Of a DNA stretch of 64,000 nt, positions 42,533 through 53,784 are shown piece after piece; within the stretch, counting starts at the first letter, position 1; every line of letters starts with the position of its first letter. This DNA comes from Streptomyces sp. NRRL B-3428 (GTDB lineage: Bacteria; Actinomycetota; Actinomycetes; Streptomycetales; Streptomycetaceae). The notes under the pieces are model-generated. The model was given only the letters and a program-made list of their open reading frames with translations. It did no database searches and was not told the DNA's origin. Both the position numbers and the translations under genes were made by a program. The stretch covers positions 35,918-99,917 of the forward strand of contig JOGW01000025.1 in NCBI GenBank assembly GCA_000721375.1. Direction: 5' to 3'.

Positions 42533-42916
42533 ATGCCCCGACCCGCGGGAAGGCCCCGCCGCATGGTCGCCGACGCGCGCACGTACCTGTGGACCCTCCG
42601 CCACAGCCACAGCGCACAGGACGGCGGCCGGTCCTGCCGCGAGACCCTGACCCTGTACCCGCAGCCGGCCGGCACCGGCGGCCCGCTGCGTATCGTCTTC
42701 ACCCAGGGCGCGGGCCGCTACGTCCCGGGCGGGGCACCCCTCGGCTCCGGAGACGTGGGGTACATACGGGGCGCCTCACTGAACCTGCACGAACCCGGCG
42801 CCGTACGGGCGCTGCTCGACGTGGCACTGGCCCGCGGGTGGCAGCCGCAGGCCCGGCGTGCGACGGAGCTGGACGGCTGGAACCTGCTGGCGGAGGCGGC
42901 CGCCCGCCGGGGGTGA
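42533..42916 (+). CDS. Hypothetical protein
   Basis: A 127-residue protein, or 117 if it starts at ATG 42563, which has GGGAAGG nine bases before it. Visible sequence: DARTYLWTLRHSHSAQDGGR, CRETLTLYPQPAGTGGPLRI and EPGAVRALLDVALARGWQPQ. No family with known function. It is 79 bases upstream of the phzF-like gene. Codon use is normal, so I take it as a real conserved streptomycete gene. Confidence 0.6.
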   Translation: MPRPAGRPRRMVADARTYLWTLRHSHSAQDGGRSCRETLTLYPQPAGTGGPLRIVFTQGAGRYVPGGAPLGSGDVGYIRGASLNLHEPGAVRALLDVALARGWQPQARRATELDGWNLLAEAAARRG

Positions 42917-42995
42917 GCCACTCGACACCGATCCAGGTCCACCACCCTCGGATTGGCCTTGGTCCCCCGGTCCACGCCCGCCCTACGGTCACCCC

Positions 42996-43805
42996 ATGCG
43001 CATCCAGATCGTCGACGCCTTCACCGACCGCCCCTTCGCCGGCAACCCCGCCGGAGTCCTGCTCCTCGACACGTTCCCCGAGGACTCCTGGCTGCAGAAC
43101 GTCGCCATGGAGGTCAACCACGCCGAGACCGCCTTCGCCCACCCGCTGCCCGAGGGCGGTGACGCCGACTGGGCGCTGCGCTGGTTCACCCCCGCCTCCG
43201 AGGTACGGATGTGCGGCCACGCCACGCTCGCGACCGCGCACGTCCTGCACAGCACCGGCCGCACCCAGGGCACCATCCGCTTCACCACACTGAGCGGCAT
43301 CCTGACCGCGACGACGCACCCCGACGGCACGCTCACGCTCGACTTCCCGACGGCCCCGCTCACCGCGGTCCGGATCCCGGAAGGTGTCGAGGAGGCGCTG
43401 GGCGCCAAGGCCCTGTCCACGTACGACACGGGCACGGACGTCGGCGATCTGCTGGTCGAGCTCGCCGACGAACGCACGGTGCGCGGCCTGAGCCCCGATA
43501 TCGCCGCCCTCGCCGCCCACTCGGAGCGCGGCATCATCGCCACCGCCCCGGCAGAAGACCCCGCCCAGGGCTACGACTTCGTCTCGCGCTGCTTCTTCCC
43601 GAACGTGGGGATCGACGAGGACCCGGTCACGGGCAGCGCCCACACGGCCCTCGCCCCGTTCTGGTGCGCACGTCTCGGCCGCACCGAACTGACCGGCCTG
43701 CAGGCCTCACAGCGCTCGGGCAAGGTGCGGGTCACGCTCCGCGGCGACCGCACACTTCTGACAGGTGGTGCTGTCACCGTCATCGAGGGCGAGCTGCACG
43801 CCTGA
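42996..43805 (+). CDS. PhzF family isomerase/epimerase-like protein
   Basis: A 269-residue protein of the PhzF/diaminopimelate-epimerase fold. Key segments are IQIVDAFTDRPFAGNPAGVL, ETAFAHPLPEGGDADWALRW with the conserved Glu, VRMCGHATLATAHVL, and FPNVGIDEDPVTGSAHTALA. Related enzymes isomerise small acids; the phenazine pathway is absent here. ATG 42996 follows TACGGT by six bases with no ribosome site, suggesting a leaderless mRNA. It is convergent with the CPBP gene. Confidence 0.9.
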   Translation: MRIQIVDAFTDRPFAGNPAGVLLLDTFPEDSWLQNVAMEVNHAETAFAHPLPEGGDADWALRWFTPASEVRMCGHATLATAHVLHSTGRTQGTIRFTTLSGILTATTHPDGTLTLDFPTAPLTAVRIPEGVEEALGAKALSTYDTGTDVGDLLVELADERTVRGLSPDIAALAAHSERGIIATAPAEDPAQGYDFVSRCFFPNVGIDEDPVTGSAHTALAPFWCARLGRTELTGLQASQRSGKVRVTLRGDRTLLTGGAVTVIEGELHA

Positions 43806-43819
43806 CGCAAGACGGCTGC

Positions 43820-44599
43820 TCACAAAGTGGGCAGCCAGCTCACCTTCCCCGCAAGCAGCGCGTACCCCACGAACGCCCCGACATCGAGCAGCGTGTGGGC
43901 CACGACCAGCGGTCCCACCCGCCCCCACCGCCGGTAGAGGAGCACGAAGACGACGCCCATCACCATGTTGCCGATGAATCCGCCGATGCCCTGATACAGG
44001 TGGTAGGAGCCGCGCAGCACCGAACTCGCGGCGAGCGACCCCATCGGCGAGAACCCCAACTGGTCGAGTCTGCGCAGCAGATACCCGACCACGATCACTT
44101 CCTCGAGGATCGAGTTCTGCGCCGCGGACAGGATCAGCACGGGGTACTTCCACCACACGTCGGGCAACGCCTCGGGGACCACCGTGAGGTTGAACCCCAG
44201 CTCTCGCGCGAGCAGATAGAAGGCGATACCGGTCGATCCGATCCCCGCCGCGATCAGCGCACCACGGGCCAGATCGAAGCCGGGACGCTTGAAATCGAAC
44301 CCGATCGACCGCACCCCCGCCCCTTCTCGTACAAGGAGATGGATCACCAACGCGACCGGCACGAGGGACGTACTGATACCGAAAAGCTGCCAGGCGAGAT
44401 CAAGCCATGGACGCCCGGGCGCGGCCGACGCGTTGAGTGTGGCCGCCTGGTCCTTGAGGCCGCCCGGCTTGGTGACGGACCCGATAAAGCTGATCAGCGC
44501 GGAGACTCCGCTGGCCCCGAGCGACAGCGCAAGGACAAGCAGCGTCTCGTCCCGGAGAATTCTCCGCGAAAGCCGCTCGCTGGGAAAAGATCCGGCCAC
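43820..44599 (-). CDS. CPBP family intramembrane metalloprotease (Rce1-like)
   Basis: A membrane protein of about 259 residues starting at GTG 44599, eight bases after GGAGG. The CPBP motifs are present: the Glu-Glu pair in NSILEEVIVVGYLLRR, the His in GSYHLYQGIGGFIGNMVMGV, and the last His in VGPLVVAHTLLDVGAFVGY. Members are Abi/Rce1-like proteases involved in protein processing or bacteriocin immunity. The longer open frame upstream is probably not translated. Divergent from the vWA gene. Confidence 0.85.
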   Translation of the reverse strand: MAGSFPSERLSRRILRDETLLVLALSLGASGVSALISFIGSVTKPGGLKDQAATLNASAAPGRPWLDLAWQLFGISTSLVPVALVIHLLVREGAGVRSIGFDFKRPGFDLARGALIAAGIGSTGIAFYLLARELGFNLTVVPEALPDVWWKYPVLILSAAQNSILEEVIVVGYLLRRLDQLGFSPMGSLAASSVLRGSYHLYQGIGGFIGNMVMGVVFVLLYRRWGRVGPLVVAHTLLDVGAFVGYALLAGKVSWLPTL

Positions 44600-44793
44600 A
44601 AGACCTGCCTCCACGTGCACACCTGCCTTAGTTGACCAATCACGCCCCGCGCACATCTTCGCGCCACTAGGGTCTCGAATGCAGGTACGAAGAACGTGCG
44701 CGACAGGCCAGGGGGACGGTACGCCACGCACCTGTGTCGGCCGAAGCTACCCCCGCGCGTCGTGCAGTCACGTCGAGGAGGGGCACCAGCGTC

Positions 44794-46581
44794 ATGGGAC
44801 GTCACAACATGCCGGACCACAGAGCACGAGCGAGTGCGGCAGGTTCGCAGCGCCCGCGTTCGCGCCGCCGCATGGTCGCCATCGCGACGGTCCTGGTACT
44901 CGGTGTGGCCGGCTCCGCGGCCTACGCCGTGGGCACCGACTGGCTGCCCTTCGCGAAGAAGTGCGCCGACGACGCCATACGCATCGATCTGATCGCCGCA
45001 CCCGAGATGGCCCCCGCCCTGCGCGAGGCCGCCACGTACGCGCGCGACAAGGACATCACCTCCGACGGCCGCTGCATGGACGTCCGGGTCACCGCCCGCG
45101 AATCCTCCCAGTTCTCCGAGTACCTGCGTACGGAGGGCAAGGCCGGCGCGTACGAGGTGTGGGTACCGGACTCCGATCTGTGGGTGGAGCGGGTGCGGCT
45201 GCAGGGCGACGACCGCCTGCTGACCCCCACCGGCAACATCGCCTCCACCCCGGTGACCATGGGCATGGTGCCGGCCGCGGCGAAGAAGCTGGGCTGGCCC
45301 AAGAAGACCTACTCGTGGGCCGAGTTGGCGGGCGCCACCACCGAGGGCGACCAGCTGCGCCTCGGCGCCGCGGACCCCGCGCGCAGCGCCTCGGGGCTGC
45401 TCGCGCTCGCCATGATGAGCGCTTCGGCGCAGAAGGCGGGCGGTGCGGAGGGAGAGGCTCAGATCGCGGCCACGGCGAAGATCCTGGCGCAGCGCACCGC
45501 GGACAGCGACGCGCAGGCCCTGGAGACCCTGGCCCGCGACAACTCCGGTACGGAGCAGGGCAATCCACGCCGCAACCAGGCCCTGATCGTCCCCGAGCAG
45601 TCGGCCTTCCACCACAATGCCGCCGCCTCGGACGCGGGCAAGCTGCAGCTCTTCTACCCCAAGGACGGCACGCCCTCGCTCACCTATCCGTACGCGCTGC
45701 TCGACGAGCCTTCGCAGACCACCGACGAGAGCCGGGCCTCGCTGCGCTTCATGACGCTGCTCGGTGAGGAGGAGGGCGAGCGCATCCTCACCAAGCACGG
45801 TTTCCGCACCGACGGCGGGACCCCCGCGGACGGCCTGGTCGAGTCGGCCGGAGGCAGCCGGGCACAGCCGGTGGCGAGCACGGCGGGCGAGGAGCTCAGC
45901 CCCGAGCAGCTCGAGGAGACCCTCGGCGTCTGGACGATCACCGTGCAGAGCGCACGGCTCTCCGTCGTCGTGGACGTCTCCGGTTCGATGGCCGAACTGG
46001 TGCCGGGCCGTGGCCAGCCCCGGATGGATGTCACCAAGGCGGCGCTGGTCGCGGCACTGGCGCAGTTCACCAACGAGGACGAGTTCGGCCTCTGGGAGTT
46101 CTCCACACTCCTGGACGGCAAGCGCGACTACCGCGAGCTGGTGCCCACCGACCGGCTCGGCAAGCAGACCGGCAAGGGACTCACCCAGCGCGAGCGCCTG
46201 ACGGCGGCGTTCGGCAAACTGCAGCCCGTGCCCAACGGCGCGACCGGCCTGTACGACACGATCCTCGCCGCCTACAAGCAGGCCCAGAAGTCGCACGTGG
46301 CGGACAAGTTCAACGCGCTCGTGATCGTCACCGACGGCGAGAACCAGGACCCGGGCTCGATCAGCCGCAGCTCCCTGATCTCCCAGCTCAAGAGCCTCGC
46401 CGACCCCAAGCACCCGGTCCCGATGATCGCGGTCGCGGTCGGTCCCGACGGGGACGAGGACACCCTGGACCAGATCGCGAAGGCGACCGGCGGTTCGGGC
46501 CACCAGGTCGACGACCCGGCGCAGATCCAGGAAGTGATCCTCAAGGCCATCATGGCGGCCGCCCAGTCGGGCGCGAGCTGA
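44794..46581 (+). CDS. Secreted substrate-binding/vWA-domain protein
   Basis: A 595-residue exported or membrane-anchored protein. The signal or anchor is RMVAIATVLVLGVAGSAAYA after a basic stretch. The first half resembles a periplasmic binding protein of the extracellular type. The second half is a von Willebrand factor A domain with a complete MIDAS: VVVDVSGSMAEL, the Thr in NGATGLYDTILA, and the Asp in ALVIVTDGENQDPG. It probably binds a metal-dependent protein or glycan ligand at the cell surface. ATG 44794 is chosen; GTG 44734 is possible. Confidence 0.85.
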   Translation: MGRHNMPDHRARASAAGSQRPRSRRRMVAIATVLVLGVAGSAAYAVGTDWLPFAKKCADDAIRIDLIAAPEMAPALREAATYARDKDITSDGRCMDVRVTARESSQFSEYLRTEGKAGAYEVWVPDSDLWVERVRLQGDDRLLTPTGNIASTPVTMGMVPAAAKKLGWPKKTYSWAELAGATTEGDQLRLGAADPARSASGLLALAMMSASAQKAGGAEGEAQIAATAKILAQRTADSDAQALETLARDNSGTEQGNPRRNQALIVPEQSAFHHNAAASDAGKLQLFYPKDGTPSLTYPYALLDEPSQTTDESRASLRFMTLLGEEEGERILTKHGFRTDGGTPADGLVESAGGSRAQPVASTAGEELSPEQLEETLGVWTITVQSARLSVVVDVSGSMAELVPGRGQPRMDVTKAALVAALAQFTNEDEFGLWEFSTLLDGKRDYRELVPTDRLGKQTGKGLTQRERLTAAFGKLQPVPNGATGLYDTILAAYKQAQKSHVADKFNALVIVTDGENQDPGSISRSSLISQLKSLADPKHPVPMIAVAVGPDGDEDTLDQIAKATGGSGHQVDDPAQIQEVILKAIMAAAQSGAS

Positions 46582-46640
46582 CCGGACGGCGGGCCGGGAC
46601 CTCCCGGCCCGCCGCGGGCGTCACCCCGAACCCGTCACCC

Positions 46641-48158
46641 CTAAGGCGTCACCGCGTCCGGCAGCGACCCGACCGGCCAGGTGTGCACCGGCTCGCCTTC
46701 GTGCATCAACTCGCAGTAGCGCCGCGTCATCGCGGCCAGCGCCGCCTCCCGGTCGAGTCCGTTCTCCAGCGCCAGGTGGTACGTGGCCACCTGCCAGGAC
46801 GCCCCGTTCACCCGGCGCTTGCAGCGCTCCTCGATGATGCCCAGGTAGTAGTCACGGTCCACGGGCGCCACTCCCCACGCGTCGAGCCCCGCCGCGGCCA
46901 GCGGCAGCAGTTCATTGCGTACGAGATCGACGGCCGGCATCCGTGCCACACCCCCGAACCGCCCCGCGCGCGGCCAGTCGAGCTCGGCCTCGATGCCGTA
47001 CCTGCAGGCCGCGTCGAAGTTCGCGGCGGCCGCCTCGAACGGCAGCCGGGACCACACGGGCCGTGCGTCCTCGGCGAGCGCCCGTACGACCCCGTAGTAG
47101 AAGGCCACATTGGCGATGACGTCGGTGATGGTCGGACCGGCCGGAAGCACCCGGTTCTCCACCCGCAGATGCGGTACGCCGTCGGCGATCCCGTAGACGG
47201 GACGGTTCCAGCGGTACACCGTGCCGTTGTGCAGGACGAGTTCGGACAGTGAGGGCACCCCGCCCTCCTCGATCACCCGCAGCGGCTCCTCGTCGTCGCA
47301 GATGGGCAGCAGCGCGGGGAAGTAGCGCAGATTCTCCTCGAAGAGGTCGTACGGCTTGGTGATCCACCGCTCCCCGAACCAGGTGCGCGGCCGTACGCCC
47401 TGTGCCTGGAGCTCGGGCGGCCTGGTGTCGGTGGCCTGCAGGAACAGCGGCGGCCGCGACTCGCGCCACAGCTCGCGGCCGAACAGGAAGGGCGCGTTGG
47501 CGCCCACGGCTATCTGCGCGGCGGCCACGGCCTGCGCCGCGTTCCACACATCGGCGAACCGGCCCGGTGTGACCTGCAGATGCAGCTGCACCGAGGTGCA
47601 GGCCGCTTCGGGCGCTATCGACGCCGACGTACAGCTGAGCCGCTCCACGCCCTCGATCTCCAGATGGAAGTCCTCGCCCCGCGCGGCCACCATCTGGTCG
47701 TTGAGCAGCATGTACCGGTCGACGGCCGAAAGATTCGAGGAGACCAGATCGTCCTGCTGCAACGTCGGCAGAATTCCGATCATCACGATCCCCGCGGCGA
47801 CTTCGTTCGCTTTCCTGTGTGCATAGTTCAGACCGGTACGAAGCTCCTCGGCGAGCTGGTCGAGAACCCGGCCGCCCAGCGCATGCGGCGCGATGTTCAC
47901 TTCGAGATTGAACATCCCGAGTTCTGTCTGGAAATCACGGCTCGCGATCCGCTCGAGAACTTCCGCATTCATCATTCTCGGCAGCCCGTCGGGCCCCGTG
48001 AGATTCAGCTCTATCTCCATGCCCATGAGATTCCTGGGGCGGTCGAACCGCTTCTCGTCCAGCAGTCGCGCGAGCCCCGCGAGGCACTGCTGCAGCTTCC
48101 TGCGGTAGCGCTGCCGATCGGACAGGTCGAACGCTCCCGCCGCGACCTTCTCCCCCAT
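46641..48158 (-). CDS. Glutamate-cysteine ligase family protein
   Basis: A 505-residue ATP-grasp-like ligase of the GCS2/carboxylate-amine ligase group. The metal-binding Glu are in NLMGMEIELNLTGPDG and TELGMFNLEVNIAPHALGG; QLHLQVTPGRFADVWNAAQA and WITKPYDLFEENLRYFPALL are conserved. Gamma-glutamylcysteine formation is possible, but streptomycetes use mycothiol, so its natural substrate may be different. ATG 48158 follows AGGAGGGG. It is monocistronic with a long upstream region. Confidence 0.8.
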   Translation of the reverse strand: MGEKVAAGAFDLSDRQRYRRKLQQCLAGLARLLDEKRFDRPRNLMGMEIELNLTGPDGLPRMMNAEVLERIASRDFQTELGMFNLEVNIAPHALGGRVLDQLAEELRTGLNYAHRKANEVAAGIVMIGILPTLQQDDLVSSNLSAVDRYMLLNDQMVAARGEDFHLEIEGVERLSCTSASIAPEAACTSVQLHLQVTPGRFADVWNAAQAVAAAQIAVGANAPFLFGRELWRESRPPLFLQATDTRPPELQAQGVRPRTWFGERWITKPYDLFEENLRYFPALLPICDDEEPLRVIEEGGVPSLSELVLHNGTVYRWNRPVYGIADGVPHLRVENRVLPAGPTITDVIANVAFYYGVVRALAEDARPVWSRLPFEAAAANFDAACRYGIEAELDWPRAGRFGGVARMPAVDLVRNELLPLAAAGLDAWGVAPVDRDYYLGIIEERCKRRVNGASWQVATYHLALENGLDREAALAAMTRRYCELMHEGEPVHTWPVGSLPDAVTP

Positions 48159-48651
48159 CGAAGTGTCCCCTCCTCGATTGGGCAGTCCACGGCCACTGTG
48201 TCACCGGAGATGATGCCCAGGCAATGTGATCGATAACGCCCCGCATCTGCCCACCCGGCTGTACCCTCAATCACATTCACTGGCGGCACATTCACGCGGC
48301 ATGCGGCATAGTGCAGTTGCACCCACGAGGCCAGTGGTGGAATACGCCGACGAGAATCAGCCGTCCACCTGTGTGGACTTCTCCGAGGTCAGCGGTGCAG
48401 GCCGGAACTCAATCGGGAGAAAAAGCACGCGATGGCGACCGAATACCGCCTTGCCGGCAATCCCTGCGACCGCTAGCCGAAACATAGTGAGAACACGCGT
48501 CGTATAAACTCCGCGAACGAGGCAGAGAGTTGGCGCTCGCGGACTGGAACGTGGACATCCCCCGCCCCTCTGGCCCCGAGAGCTGACAGCGCCGTCCGCC
48601 CGCACCTGCCCCCCGTAGCACCGCAGCCTGTCGAATGAGAGGCGACCCACC
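48159..48651. other. 493-base intergenic region
   Basis: This divergent gap is less GC-rich than its surroundings. It contains TATAAA at about 48506 and an open minus-strand frame of 42 codons (MFRLAVAGIAGKAVFGRHRV..., about 48357-48485) with low GC3. I see no RNA gene or confident CDS. It probably holds the two divergent promoters. Confidence 0.3.
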
Positions 48652-49227
48652 ATGCCGCTGCAAGTCCCCCCGGCTCCCGCGCCAGCCCTGCGCAGCGTCC
48701 TCGCGGCACTTGGTTCCCCCACTGCCGTACGCGAGGCGCGCACCCCGTCCCTGCGCAAGGCCCAGGGACCCGTGACCCCTGAACTCCCGCTTCCCGTCCA
48801 TGTCCTGAACCAGGCCGGCACACCCCGGACCCGGCTCACCGGCTGGCGTTTCCTCCTGCGCAGCGAGGGCCGTACGGTCGCCGCCTGCGACACCATGCTG
48901 ACCGCCGACGGGTGGACCTTCGCGCACTTCTTCGAAGGCCCGTACATCACCTCCACCGAACGTGCTCTGCGCCAGGCCGAGTCCATGCAGGCGCGCTGCC
49001 AGCCGCGTCTGCTCTCGGTGCCCGAGCTGTACATGCTGACGTTGTGGCTGCACAACGACTGGGCCTCGGACGGTACGGAAGGCCGCCTCGAACCCACGGA
49101 CATCCTGGTGCCCCTGGCCCCCGCGCCACCGGGGATCGCCGCCCACCGGCCACATCTCGCGGCGGAGCTGCTGCCGGTCCTCACCCACCGGCTCGCACCC
49201 GCGCCGCTGCTCGGCCACGCCGTCTGA
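48652..49227 (+). CDS. Conserved hypothetical protein
   Basis: A 191-residue protein starting at ATG 48652 behind GAGAGGCGA. Visible parts are ALRSVLAALGSPTAVREART, TGWRFLLRSEGRTVAACDTM, ADGWTFAHFFEGPYITSTER and YMLTLWLHNDWASDGTEGR. There is no signal peptide, membrane segment or known motif. Codon use is normal. Family unknown to me; likely a streptomycete lineage protein. Confidence 0.65.
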   Translation: MPLQVPPAPAPALRSVLAALGSPTAVREARTPSLRKAQGPVTPELPLPVHVLNQAGTPRTRLTGWRFLLRSEGRTVAACDTMLTADGWTFAHFFEGPYITSTERALRQAESMQARCQPRLLSVPELYMLTLWLHNDWASDGTEGRLEPTDILVPLAPAPPGIAAHRPHLAAELLPVLTHRLAPAPLLGHAV

Positions 49228-49568
49228 GCTCTCGGCTCCGAACACCGGCCGCCGTGCCCCGCGATCCAGCCGGTCGCGGGGCACACGTATGTCCCCTACA
49301 GACACCCAGGTCCGTACCATCCGACCGGACTAGCCCCTTCAGGCCACCCCTAACCACCCGAAGAGACTGCCGAGTTGAACTGAACCGTCCGCATGGGTGA
49401 TGCGTCACTTCCTGGTGAGGAGCGCTGCCGGTAAATCCCTGCGGAATCCGGCCCGTAGGGCAACACTGGTTCCGGACCGACCTAACGGGGGCGGCTATGA
49501 ACACCACAGCACACCGATCCATCCGCGGGACACACACCACCACTTCGACGCAGCGAAAGAACCCTTCC
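49228..49568. other. 341-base intergenic region
   Basis: Between the hypothetical gene and the DUF5999 gene. A hairpin-like region at 49250-49283 (CCGCGATCCAGCCGGTCGCGG) could terminate the upstream gene. I see nothing else supportable; an in-frame upstream extension of the DUF5999 ORF to ATG 49497 looks noncoding. Confidence 0.35.
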
Positions 49569-49775
49569 ATGTGCCAGCACCAGCCTGCCTGTCCCACAGC
49601 CGACTCAGCCGACCGGGAAGCCGCGCTTCTTGTGGCCTTCCACCCGGAGCAGGGCTGGAGCCTGCTGTGCAACGGTGTACTCCTCTTCGAGGACACCGGC
49701 GAGCTGTTGCCGGACGGGCAGATCATCGCCCCGCACCGGCCGCTGGGCACGGGTTCGGTGGTCCGCGCGGCCTGA
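49569..49775 (+). CDS. DUF5999 family small protein
   Basis: A 68-residue protein. The start at ATG 49569 gives the family N-terminus MCQHQPACPTADSADREAAL, then AFHPEQGWSLLCNGVLLFED and TGELLPDGQIIAPHRPLG. This small Cys-containing family is nearly confined to streptomycetes and has no known function; its N-terminal Cys and His may bind metal. A terminator follows and gcvP converges on it. Confidence 0.8.
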   Translation: MCQHQPACPTADSADREAALLVAFHPEQGWSLLCNGVLLFEDTGELLPDGQIIAPHRPLGTGSVVRAA

Positions 49776-49807
49776 CGGCACACCGCGCACCACCTCAAGC
49801 AACACCG

Positions 49808-49844
49808 AGGGCCGGCCCGGAGATCCACTCTCCGAACCGGCCCT
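49808..49844. terminator. Bidirectional terminator between DUF5999 gene and gcvP
   Basis: AGGGCCGG (49808-49815) pairs with CCGGCCCT (49837-49844), extended inside by CGGAGA/TCTCCG with small mismatches. Confidence 0.7.
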
Positions 49845-49876
49845 GACGTATGCCCGGGGGCTTGTCCCCCGCAGAC

Positions 49877-52762
<2,886 letters not shown>

Positions 52763-52842
52763 TACGGAGGCCTCCTGGTCGTATGCGACCTGCGAGGGGC
52801 ACCACGGCGCGGGTACCCGGACGGCCTCCCCCTCTGTCATCT

Positions 52843-53056
52843 CAACCTGAGAGTTTCACCGGTCTGTGACGCACACATGGCGACGTGCACAGGCCGGCTT
52901 TCACCGTCGGTGAGAGCGGGAGCCGAAGGCGCCCGCCCTGCTTTCCAGAGTGACCTCGTCCATGCGGTACGGGTGCCTGAGAGATTCCGGGGAGGATTTG
53001 CTCCTTCGGCGCCTCCGGCCAGCACATTCGCTGGTGTCGGAGAGCTCTCCCGCACG
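52843..53056 (-). promoter_or_regulatory. Tandem glycine riboswitch (gcvT element) controlling gcvP
   Basis: On the minus strand the leader has two consecutive glycine aptamers. Aptamer one: GCGGGAGAGCTCTCC, GGCGCCGAAGGAGCAA, CCCGGAATCTCTCAGGCA. Aptamer two: ACCGCATGGACGAGG, ACTCTGGAAAGCAG, GGGCGCCTTCGGCTCCCG, CACCGACGGTGAAAGCC, GAAACTCTCAGGT. These are the standard conserved elements. About 80 bases separate it from the gcvP start. Glycine binding is expected to turn gcvP on. Confidence 0.95.
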
Positions 53057-53198
53057 GGGTCAGCAGCCGTCTGCCAGCCTACCAGCGGCGCCCCGGCCCG
53101 ATTCCGCCCCTGCAGCCGCTTCATCCCCGAGTGGCCACATGCCCCAATGTGCTCTTTCGTAGTGAATACAGACGGCTTGCGACCTGTGTGGAGGGCTT

Positions 53199-53564
53199 GT
53201 GCAGACGGACATCGACCCCCGCAGTCTGATCGGCCGCAAGGCCTTCGACCGCAACGGCTCCAAGCTCGGCACAGTGGACGAGGTCTACCTCGACGACGCG
53301 ACGGGCATCCCGGAATGGGCCGCCATACGCACGGGCCTCTTCAGCCGGGACGCCTTCGTCCCCCTGGAGCCCAGCGAACTGGTCGAAGGCACCCTCCACG
53401 TCCCCTTCGAGCGCTCCCTGATCAAGGACGCCCCCGACTTCGGCGTAGGCCGCCACCTCTCCCCCGAACAGGAACTCCAGCTCTACCACCACTACGGCAT
53501 CATCATCGGCGACACCTCGGAACCCCCACCGGACCGCGACTTCGGCCAGATCGCCGGGGAGTAG
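53199..53564 (+). CDS. PRC-barrel domain protein
   Basis: A 121-residue protein starting at GTG 53199 behind GAGGG. The PRC-barrel fold is visible as DPRSLIGRKAFDRNGSKLGT, VDEVYLDDATGIPEWAAIR and AFVPLEPSELVEGTLHVPF. This domain occurs in RimM and photosynthetic reaction centre subunits; stand-alone actinobacterial forms are of unknown function. It is divergent from gcvP. Intergenic repeats follow its stop. Confidence 0.85.
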   Translation: MQTDIDPRSLIGRKAFDRNGSKLGTVDEVYLDDATGIPEWAAIRTGLFSRDAFVPLEPSELVEGTLHVPFERSLIKDAPDFGVGRHLSPEQELQLYHHYGIIIGDTSEPPPDRDFGQIAGE

Positions 53565-53580
53565 CGCTCGGCAGCCCTTT

Positions 53581-53780
53581 CAGCCCACCGGCGTTGAGCA
53601 GAACTCCAGCCCTTGCGGCGTTGCGCAGATCCTCCAGCCCCTGCGGCGTTTGAGCAGAATCCGAACGAAGTTCGGATGCGGGGGTGCAGGGGGCGAAGCC
53701 CCCGCGGATCAACCCACCCATGGGGACCGCGGAAAAGGGGTCCGGGGCAAAGCCCCGGTTTCGGGAAGGGGCGGGTAGGG
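53581..53780. repeat. Streptomyces-type intergenic repeats
   Basis: Three units of about 27 bases begin CAGCCC and contain CGGCGTT with GCAGA (53581-53605, 53607-53633, 53635-53661). They match the short CAGCCC-CGGCGTTTGAG repeat frequent in Streptomyces. They are followed by GGGGGCGAAGCCCCC (53688-53702) and GGGGCAAAGCCCC (53742-53756) hairpins, likely terminating dinB and the PRC-barrel gene. Confidence 0.65.
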
Positions 53781-53784
53781 AAAC

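Noticed and set aside
48357..48485. Minus-strand 42-codon ORF (MFRLAVAGIAGKAVFGRHRV...)
   Set aside because: No ribosome site, low third-position GC and no family; kept only as a note in the intergenic entry.
53581..53661. Possible CRISPR-like array
   Set aside because: Only three adjacent imperfect units with no spacers; matches the short Streptomyces intergenic repeat.
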